Positions 28,257-33,107 of a stretch of 33,107 bases of DNA are shown here, piece by piece. The notes beneath the pieces are model-generated. The model saw only the letters and a program-made list of their open reading frames with translations. It was not told where the DNA came from and did no database searches. Position numbers and translations under genes: made by a program. This DNA comes from an uncultured Rhodospirillales bacterium (GTDB taxonomy: Bacteria; Pseudomonadota; Alphaproteobacteria; Acetobacterales; Acetobacteraceae): NCBI GenBank assembly GCA_903893975.1, contig CAITOL010000032.1, forward strand, positions 1-33,107. Reading direction: 5' to 3'. How positions within the stretch are numbered: position 1 is the first letter of the stretch; every line of letters starts with the position of its first letter.

Positions 28257-29069
28257 ATGCCAATCGTGACCGCGCCCACGGTAACCAAATTGGGCGCCGA
28301 TGCGCGCGGCGCCGTGCTGGTCACCGGCTCACATGGCGGCGTTTATCCGGGCGGGCTGGCGGCGAAGGCGCAGGTTCGGGCGGTGATTTTTCACGATGCC
28401 GGGCTGGGCCGCGGCGATGCTGGCATCGGCGCACTAACCTTGCTGGCGAAGCTCGGCATTGCCGCCGCCGCCGTGTCGCACATGTCCGCGCGCGTGGGCG
28501 ATACCGAGGATATGCTGGCCCGTGGCGTCATCAGCCGCTTCAACGCGGCCGCCGGGGATGCCGGGGTCACCCGCGCGATGCCCTGCGCGGTCGCCGCCGA
28601 CATGCTGCAAGCTGCGCCCTGGCGCATCGTGCCGCCGCCGATCGCCGATGAAGCACGTTCGGTCACCCGCCCGGACGGCGCGTTGCGCAATCTGGTGCTG
28701 ATCGACTCGGCAGCCTTGGTGGACCCGGTGGCCGATCGCGGCGCGGTGATCGTCACCGGATCGCATGGCGGGCTGGTTGGCGGCGTGCCGGCCATGGCGC
28801 TGCGCGCCGACGGCTACGCCGCCGCGTTCAACGATGCCGGCATCGGTATCGATCAGGCCGGCATTGGCCGCCTGGCAGCCTTGGACACGCGCGGCATCGC
28901 CGCCATCACCGTTGCCGCCCATTCCGCCCGCATCGGCGCGGCGCAATCAACGCTGGATGACGGCATCGTCTCCGCCGTCAACGCCACCGCCGCCGCATGG
29001 GGCGCGCAAACCGGCGCCCGCGCCGCGGATCTGCTGCTTGCCTGGACCCGCCGCCGCGACCAGAGTTAA
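28257..29069 (+). CDS. Protein of unknown function made of two tandem GSHGG domains
   Basis: I do not recognise the family. The 270 residues consist of two copies of one domain, about 17-121 and 161-264, joined by a linker. Both begin RGAVLVTGSHGG or RGAVIVTGSHGG (GSHGG at 24-28 and 168-172) and share, in order, DAGLG/DAGIG (47 and 193), AGIG, LGIAA/RGIAA, a SARVG/SARIG motif (77 and 223), a GVIS/GIVS element and an N-A-A pair. Conserved Ser-His, Asp and Arg in both halves could form paired active or binding sites. There is no signal peptide or membrane segment, so it is likely cytosolic. The ATG at 28257 has a GAGGGAGAG ribosome site. It is divergent from the E1 genes and 20 bases upstream of the DOPA-dioxygenase-family gene. 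Confidence 0.85.
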   Translation: MPIVTAPTVTKLGADARGAVLVTGSHGGVYPGGLAAKAQVRAVIFHDAGLGRGDAGIGALTLLAKLGIAAAAVSHMSARVGDTEDMLARGVISRFNAAAGDAGVTRAMPCAVAADMLQAAPWRIVPPPIADEARSVTRPDGALRNLVLIDSAALVDPVADRGAVIVTGSHGGLVGGVPAMALRADGYAAAFNDAGIGIDQAGIGRLAALDTRGIAAITVAAHSARIGAAQSTLDDGIVSAVNATAAAWGAQTGARAADLLLAWTRRRDQS

Positions 29070-29089
29070 CCATCACCCAGGAGGCCCCG

Positions 29090-29461
29090 ATGCGCGATAC
29101 CGCCGCCGAAACCACCCCGATCTACGCCTGGCACGCCCATGTCTACTACACGCCGGAGACCAAACCCGTGGCGCTCAGGCTGCGGGAATGGGTCGGCGCC
29201 CGCTTTCCCGCCGCCGTGCTTGGACGCTGGCACGACGCAAAGGTGGGGCCGCATCCGCAATCCATGTATCAGATCGCCTTCCCCGCCGAGCTATTCCCCA
29301 CTCTGGCGCCGTTTCTGGCGCTCAACCGCATGGGGCTGACGGTGCTGCTGCACCCTGAAAGCGGTCGGCCGAAGGATGATCACCTGCTGCACGCCATGTG
29401 GATGGGCGCGGTGCTGCCGCTGGATGACAGCATGTTGCCGGAGGTCGAGGCACGGCATTAG
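29090..29461 (+). CDS. DOPA 4,5-dioxygenase family protein
   Basis: Members of this small family cleave catechol-type rings (DOPA 4,5-extradiol dioxygenase in fungi and plants); bacterial members are mostly uncharacterised. The 123-residue protein has the full family pattern: WHAHVYYTP (His15, His17), LGRWHDAKVGPHPQSMYQI (His48, His55), and LLHPESGRPKDDHLLHAMWMG (split here as LLHPESGRPK and DDHLLHAMWMG; His88, His98, His101). The start at 29090 has an excellent AGGAGG 6 bases upstream. It is probably co-transcribed with the GSHGG gene and is followed at once by a bidirectional terminator. The substrate is unknown. Confidence 0.9.
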   Translation: MRDTAAETTPIYAWHAHVYYTPETKPVALRLREWVGARFPAAVLGRWHDAKVGPHPQSMYQIAFPAELFPTLAPFLALNRMGLTVLLHPESGRPKDDHLLHAMWMGAVLPLDDSMLPEVEARH

Positions 29462-29468
29462 CCAACGC

Positions 29469-29500
29469 AAAAAGGCCCGGAGCGAACTCCGGGCCTTTTT
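29469..29500. terminator. Bidirectional intrinsic terminator between dioxygenase gene and rplQ
   Basis: GGCCCGGAG (29474-29482) and CTCCGGGCC (29487-29495) form a perfect 9-pair stem with a CGAA tetraloop, flanked by AAAAA on the left and TTTTT on the right. It therefore ends both the plus-strand dioxygenase transcript and the minus-strand alpha-operon transcript. Confidence 0.93.
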
Positions 29501-29525
29501 CACAGCACCGCCGAAGCGGGGCTGA

Positions 29526-29948
29526 TTAGTCCTCGCCTTCCTCGGCGGCCACTTCCGGGCGTGGGCCGCTATCGAGGCCCTTGGCGCCAACGTCGCGCTC
29601 AACGAGCTCGATAACCGCCATGTCGGCCGCATCGCCGTAGCGCATGCCGGCCTTCAGCACGCGGGTGTAGCCACCCTGACGGTCCTTGTAGCGTTCCGCG
29701 ATGACCGTGAACAACTTGGTGACAATCACGTCGTCACGCAGTTGCGCGTAAGCCTGACGGCGGGCGTGCAGGCCACCGCGCTTGCCCAGGGTGATCAACT
29801 TCTCCGCAACCGGACGCAGTTCCTTCGCCTTCGGCAGCGTGGTGGTGATCTGCTCGTGCTTGATCAACGCATGCGCCAGGTTGCGGAACATGGCGAAGCG
29901 GTGGCTGGTGGTAACGCCGAGCTTCCGCCCGGAAATGCCATGACGCAT
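29526..29948 (-). CDS. rplQ: 50S ribosomal protein L17
   Basis: Component of the large ribosomal subunit near the exit tunnel. The 140-residue protein begins [20 protein letters not shown] and contains [27 protein letters not shown] (in two adjoining blocks), which are diagnostic. An acidic tail (EVAAEEGED) extends the common core of about 120 residues. An AGGAG lies 7 bases before the ATG. It is last in the alpha operon, 40 bases after rpoA, and is followed by the bidirectional terminator. Confidence 0.98.
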   Translation of the reverse strand: MRHGISGRKLGVTTSHRFAMFRNLAHALIKHEQITTTLPKAKELRPVAEKLITLGKRGGLHARRQAYAQLRDDVIVTKLFTVIAERYKDRQGGYTRVLKAGMRYGDAADMAVIELVERDVGAKGLDSGPRPEVAAEEGED

Positions 29949-29988
29949 GGTCTAACTCCTCACACGCTCGAAGCGTGCTGCAATAAAT

Positions 29989-31020
29989 TTAGAACGGCTC
30001 TTCGAGACGTTTGGCGAGATCTTCGATGTTTTCCGGCGGCCAGCCAGAGACTGCCATGCCGAGCGAAAGCGCCATCGAAGCCAGCACTTCCTTGATCTCG
30101 TTCAGCGACTTGCGGCCGAAGTTCGGCGTGCGCAGCATTTCCTGTTCGGATTTCTGCACCAGATCGCCGATATAAACGATGTTGTCGTTCTTCAGGCAGT
30201 TCGCGCTGCGGACCGACAGTTCCAACTCATCAACCTTGCGCAGCAGGTTGCGGTTGAACGGCAGATCGTCTTCCGGCTCTTCCGAACGGGCGGCCTGCGG
30301 CTCATCGAAGTTGATGAACAGCTGCAACTGGTCCTGCAAAATGCGCGCAGCCAAGGCCACCGCATCCTCAGGTGCAACCGCGCCATTGGTTTCGACGTTC
30401 AACACCAGCTTGTCATAGTCGGTGATCTGGCCGAGACGGGTCGGCTCCACCTTGTAGGACACGCGGCGCACCGGCGAGTAGATCGAGTCGATCGGGATCA
30501 ACCCAATCGGCGCATCTTCCGGACGGTTGGCGCTGGCGGGCTGATAGCCCTTGCCCAGCTGCACCGTGAATTCCATGCCCAGCTTCACGCCATCATCAAG
30601 CGTGCACAGCACCAAGTCGGGGTTCATCACCTCGATATCGTGGCCGGTGGTGATCTGGCCAGCGCGGACTTCGCCGGGGCCAACCGCGTTCAGCACCATG
30701 CGCTTCGGGCCTTCGCCATGCATCCGCAGCGCAAGCTGCTTGATGTTCAGGACGATATCCGTCACGTCTTCCCGCACGCCAGGAATGCTGCTGAATTCAT
30801 GCAGCACACCGTCGATTTGCACCGCCGTCACCGCCGCACCTTGCAGCGACGACAGCAACACGCGGCGAATGGCGTTACCAAGAGTGATACCGAAACCGCG
30901 CTCCAGCGGCTCGGCGACAACCGTCGCGACGCAAGACGGATCAGACCCGGGCTCAACACCCAGCTTTTCCGGCTTGATCAGCGATTGCCAGTTTTTTTGC
31001 AGAACAGCGCTCAGTCTCAT
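29989..31020 (-). CDS. rpoA: RNA polymerase alpha subunit
   Basis: Scaffold subunit of RNA polymerase and contact point for UP elements and activators. The 343 residues comprise the N-terminal assembly domain (about 1-235, with [20 protein letters not shown]) and the C-terminal domain (about 255-340). [18 protein letters not shown] keeps the Arg and Asn that in E. coli (R265, N268) contact DNA, and [13 protein letters not shown] follows. Length is normal. The SD AAGGTG precedes the ATG. It lies between rpsK and rplQ. Confidence 0.98.
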   Translation of the reverse strand: MRLSAVLQKNWQSLIKPEKLGVEPGSDPSCVATVVAEPLERGFGITLGNAIRRVLLSSLQGAAVTAVQIDGVLHEFSSIPGVREDVTDIVLNIKQLALRMHGEGPKRMVLNAVGPGEVRAGQITTGHDIEVMNPDLVLCTLDDGVKLGMEFTVQLGKGYQPASANRPEDAPIGLIPIDSIYSPVRRVSYKVEPTRLGQITDYDKLVLNVETNGAVAPEDAVALAARILQDQLQLFINFDEPQAARSEEPEDDLPFNRNLLRKVDELELSVRSANCLKNDNIVYIGDLVQKSEQEMLRTPNFGRKSLNEIKEVLASMALSLGMAVSGWPPENIEDLAKRLEEPF

Positions 31021-31093
31021 GGATATGTCACCTTACGGCCAGATGCCGCTTGAAAGGGACAAAGGCGGCCGGACGGCCACCCGGAATGTCTCA

Positions 31094-31122
31094 CGCCTTG
31101 GCGCCATGCAGGCGCCAAGGCG
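31094..31122 (-). other. Perfect 12-pair stem-loop in the rpsK-rpoA gap
   Basis: CGCCTTGGCGCC and GGCGCCAAGGCG flank a 5-base loop, starting 6 bases after the rpsK stop. No T run follows on either strand, so it is unlikely to terminate transcription. A role in mRNA processing or protection between rpsK and rpoA is possible. The rest of the 108-base gap shows nothing else. Confidence 0.7.
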
Positions 31123-31128
31123 ATTGGG

Positions 31129-31521
31129 TCACACGCGGCGACGCTTGCGCGGGCGGCAGCCATTATGCGGGACAGGCGTCATGTCGCGGATCGCGGTGAT
31201 CGAGAAGCCAACCGCCTGCAAGGCGCGCAACGCGCTCTCGCGGCCCGAACCGGGACCGGCGACTTCGATTTCCAGCGTTTCCATGCCGTGCTCGCGCGCC
31301 TTGCGGCCCGCATCTTCAGCAGCCACCTGTGCGGCGTACGGGGTCGACTTACGGCTACCCTTGAACCCCGACATCCCCGCCGACGACCAGGCAATGGTAT
31401 TGCCCTGCGCATCGGTGATGGTGATCATCGTGTTGTTAAAGGTCGCGGCCACATGGGCCACGCCGGAAGTGATGTTTTTGCGCTCTTTGCGACGGGGGCG
31501 CGAGGCAGCGGGCTTCGCCAT
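31129..31521 (-). CDS. rpsK: 30S ribosomal protein S11
   Basis: Part of the small-subunit platform, near the mRNA exit and Shine-Dalgarno helix. The 130-residue protein has [21 protein letters not shown], split over residues 20-40, then [17 protein letters not shown] and the C-terminal [18 protein letters not shown], all diagnostic of S11. An AGGA lies 9 bases before the ATG. It is second in the alpha operon, with 125 bases to rpsM upstream. Confidence 0.98.
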   Translation of the reverse strand: MAKPAASRPRRKERKNITSGVAHVAATFNNTMITITDAQGNTIAWSSAGMSGFKGSRKSTPYAAQVAAEDAGRKAREHGMETLEIEVAGPGSGRESALRALQAVGFSITAIRDMTPVPHNGCRPRKRRRV

Positions 31522-31555
31522 ATTCTATCGTCCTATCCAACAATGTGCGACCGGC

Positions 31556-31576
31556 TTCCCCCAGAAGGTGGGGGAA
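31556..31576 (-). other. Stem-loop in the rpsM-rpsK gap
   Basis: TTCCCCC and GGGGGAA form a 7-pair stem around a 7-base loop, about 35 bases upstream of the rpsK start. No T run follows. The rest of this 125-base gap holds only the rpsK ribosome site. Confidence 0.6.
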
Positions 31577-31646
31577 AGCGGGCCGCGAGGTGTTCAGCGC
31601 TTCAGATGTGCGCGAGTCGAGCAATCGAACAAACGTCGGAGGACGC

Positions 31647-32024
31647 TTACTTCGTAACCTTTTTCTTGCCGGCGATCGCCACGGCCTTGCCCTTCCGGGT
31701 GCGGGCGTTGGTGTGCGTGCGCTGACCGCGGACCGGCAGGCCACGGCGATGACGCAGACCGCGATAGCAGCCGAGGTCCATCAACCGCTTGATGTTCATC
31801 GCGGTTTCACGGCGAAGATCGCCCTCGACGCGATATTCACGATCCACGAGCTCGCGGATGCGCAGCACCTCGTCATCGCTGAGCTGGTTGACGCGACGAT
31901 CTTCCGGGATGCCAAGCTTGGCGCAGATTGCATCGGCCTTGGTCGGGCCGATCCCGTAGATGTAGCGAAGGCTGATCTTTACCCGCTTGTTGGTCGGGAT
32001 ATTCACACCGGCAATACGCGCCAC
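31647..32024 (-). CDS. rpsM: 30S ribosomal protein S13
   Basis: Head protein of the small subunit that contacts the P-site tRNA and bridges to the large subunit. The 125-residue protein begins [26 protein letters not shown], read here in two blocks, and has the basic tail [20 protein letters not shown], which is typical. The start is GTG, with AGGAG 9 bases upstream, rather than ATG. It is the first gene of the alpha operon behind its own promoter, with a structured leader of about 110 bases. Confidence 0.98.
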   Translation of the reverse strand: MARIAGVNIPTNKRVKISLRYIYGIGPTKADAICAKLGIPEDRRVNQLSDDEVLRIRELVDREYRVEGDLRRETAMNIKRLMDLGCYRGLRHRRGLPVRGQRTHTNARTRKGKAVAIAGKKKVTK

Positions 32025-32056
32025 GCTTTGTCACTCCTGAACGCCCGCCATGGCAC

Positions 32057-32075
32057 TGATATCATTGTGATATCA
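32057..32075 (-). promoter_or_regulatory. Tandem TGATATCA palindromes in the rpsM leader
   Basis: Two identical 8-base palindromes, TGATATCA at 32057-32064 and 32068-32075, lie 11 bases apart, one helical turn. As DNA they could be a two-site operator. As RNA the copies can pair with each other to make an 8-pair hairpin with a CAA loop, 33 bases upstream of the rpsM GTG. Confidence 0.5.
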
Positions 32076-32105
32076 ACCCACATGACGGGTGGAAAAATCG
32101 ACGAA

Positions 32106-32130
32106 CGGCACCCGCTTCGCGCAGGTGCCG
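32106..32130 (-). other. GC-rich stem-loop at the start of the rpsM leader
   Basis: CGGCACC (32106-32112) and GGTGCCG (32124-32130) pair, and CGC/GCG inside extends the stem with a 2-base bulge. It lies just downstream of the predicted transcription start, so the rpsM mRNA would begin with this hairpin. Confidence 0.6.
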
Positions 32131-32143
32131 CCCTGGGGCGCGC

Positions 32144-32171
32144 ACTATAGCGACGACGCCCCGAGAGTCAA
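32144..32171 (-). promoter_or_regulatory. Sigma-70-type promoter of the alpha operon
   Basis: On the minus strand TTGACT (32171-32166) and TATAGT (32149-32144) are separated by 16 bases, a close match to the housekeeping consensus. The start would be near 32137, giving a leader of about 113 bases before the rpsM GTG. It lies in the adk-rpsM gap and would let rpsM-rpsK-rpoA-rplQ be transcribed apart from the upstream ribosomal genes. Confidence 0.75.
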
Positions 32172-32173
32172 CG

Positions 32174-32192
32174 CGCAGAGATCAACTCTGCG
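32174..32192 (-). terminator. Weak stem-loop just after adk
   Basis: CGCAGAG and CTCTGCG form a 7-pair stem with a 5-base loop, 6 bases after the adk stop and directly before the -35 of the rpsM promoter. There is no T run, so at most it is a weak or factor-dependent terminator or a 3'-end protector of the secY-adk mRNA. Confidence 0.35.
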
Positions 32193-32198
32193 TGATGA

Positions 32199-32852
32199 TT
32201 AGCGCAACCCATCCAATAGCGTGATGAGTTCCTGGGTCACCGCATCAATGTCGGCCATGCCGTCCACCTGATGCAGCTTTCCTGAAGCCTTGTAGTGCGG
32301 CAAAATCGGCGCCGTCTGGGCGTGATACGCCTCCAGCCGCGCGGCCACAGTCTCCCGCTTGTCGTCCGCGCGACGGACGAATTCGTTGCCGCCACACCGG
32401 TCACACACTCCGGCACGGGCCGGCTTCTGGAACACGTCGTGATAGCCTTCACCGCACTTGCCGCAGGTGTAGCGACCAGCGATACGCTCGACCAACGCCC
32501 CGTCATCAACGACCAGCTCGATCACCGCATCTAGCTGCTTGCCGAGTCCAGCCAACATCGTATCGAGCGCCACAGCCTGCGGCACCGTCCGCGGAAACCC
32601 ATCAAGGATGAAACCCTGGGCGCAATCCGGCCGGGTGATACGCCCCGCCAGCATACGGATCAAGATATCATCGGATACCAGCGCACCGGCCGCCATCACG
32701 GCCTTGGCCTGCAAGCCAACCTCACTGCCGGCGGCAACTTCTGCCCGCAACATATCACCGGTGGAAATCTGCACCGTGCCATAGCGGTCCTGGAGCCGCT
32801 TAGCTTGGGTGCCCTTTCCCGCGCCAGGCGGTCCAAGCAGGATCAGATTCAT
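32199..32852 (-). CDS. adk: Adenylate kinase, zinc-binding lid form
   Basis: Converts ATP and AMP to two ADP in the cytoplasm. The 217-residue protein has the P-loop GPPGAGKGT (8-16), the AMP-binding [19 protein letters not shown], and a long lid with four cysteines, C130-x2-C133 and C150-x2-C153, arranged to bind zinc. Enteric Adk lacks these. The start overlaps the secY stop (ATGA). adk between secY and rpsM is common in alphaproteobacteria. Confidence 0.98.
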   Translation of the reverse strand: MNLILLGPPGAGKGTQAKRLQDRYGTVQISTGDMLRAEVAAGSEVGLQAKAVMAAGALVSDDILIRMLAGRITRPDCAQGFILDGFPRTVPQAVALDTMLAGLGKQLDAVIELVVDDGALVERIAGRYTCGKCGEGYHDVFQKPARAGVCDRCGGNEFVRRADDKRETVAARLEAYHAQTAPILPHYKASGKLHQVDGMADIDAVTQELITLLDGLR

Positions 32853-33107
32853 TTGCCGCGCCCCTTCACCCGTGCCTTCTTGATCAGCCCTTCATACTGA
32901 TGGGCGATCAAATGCGATTGAATTTGGGTGACCGTATCCATCGTCACCGAGACAATGATCATCAGGCTGGTGCCGCCAAAGTAGAACGGAACCCCATACC
33001 GGCTGATCAGAATTTCCGGCAGCAGGCAGACCAAACACAGGTACAAGCCGCCAATGGTGGTAAGACGGGTCAGGATGGTGTCGAAATGCTCGGCCGTCGC
33101 CCGTCCA
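32849..33107 (-). CDS. secY: SecY, protein translocase channel (C-terminal part only)
   Basis: Central channel of the Sec translocon in the inner membrane. Only the last 85 or so residues are in the window; the gene runs off the right edge. The visible part includes [20 protein letters not shown], a hydrophobic segment ([13 protein letters not shown]), [19 protein letters not shown], split from its tail [20 protein letters not shown], and a basic end, all diagnostic of the SecY C-terminus. The stop overlaps the adk start. Confidence 0.97.
   Translation of the reverse strand, partial: GRATAEHFDTILTRLTTIGGLYLCLVCLLPEILISRYGVPFYFGGTSLMIIVSVTMDTVTQIQSHLIAHQYEGLIKKARVKGRGK

Overview
The window is one end of a contig of GC-rich DNA from a Gram-negative alphaproteobacterium, most likely of the Rhodospirillales/Acetobacteraceae type (inference from gene order and base use; no 16S is present). 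Support comes from a secY-adk-rpsM-rpsK-rpoA-rplQ order with no rpsD in the alpha operon, a kdsD-lptC-lptA-lptB-rpoN-hpf block with long-form HPF, and an mraZ-rsmH-ftsL-ftsI division cluster downstream of rnpB. The first 30 bases are not genomic. They match an Illumina adapter, so the left edge is an assembly end with untrimmed adapter.

Layout. Bases 31-6310 (minus strand) hold djlA-like, an AmpD/AmiD-type amidase, rnpB, then mraZ, rsmH, ftsL and ftsI, with ftsI cut by the contig end. The four division-cluster genes are joined by three ATGA start/stop overlaps. Bases 6442-10044 encode a fused 5-oxoprolinase. An inverted pair of AT-rich hairpin elements (10049-10183) separates it from a plus-strand envelope and sigma-factor block: kdsD (Kdo precursor), lptC, lptA and lptB (LPS export), rpoN (sigma-54) and hpf (ribosome hibernation), closed by a good terminator. 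Next come an HtrA-like protein that has lost two of its three catalytic residues, a GT9 glycosyltransferase on the minus strand, a class B asparagine synthetase, and a small NPPY-type methyltransferase.

Bases 20221-26225 look like an accessory catabolic cluster. Type I sulfatase, GMC oxidoreductase and an enolase-superfamily (mandelate racemase type) enzyme lie on the minus strand, divergent from a Crp/Fnr-family regulator. Next is an E1-beta/E1-alpha pair of a 2-oxoacid or acetoin dehydrogenase. Divergent from it is a protein of unknown function built from two tandem copies of one domain with a GSHGG motif, followed by a DOPA 4,5-dioxygenase-family gene.

The right end (29469-33107) is the ribosomal alpha operon, rpsM-rpsK-rpoA-rplQ, preceded by adk and the 3' end of secY. 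A clear sigma-70-type promoter lies between adk and rpsM, and its leader carries two stem-loops.

The most interesting points are the duplicated GSHGG protein, the pseudo-HtrA protein, a near-consensus -24/-12 element upstream of rpoN itself, four evenly spaced ATGGG repeats upstream of mraZ, the paired hairpin repeat after the oxoprolinase gene, and the structured leader of the rpsM operon. I saw no CRISPR array, tRNA, rRNA, transposase, integrase or obvious phage gene.
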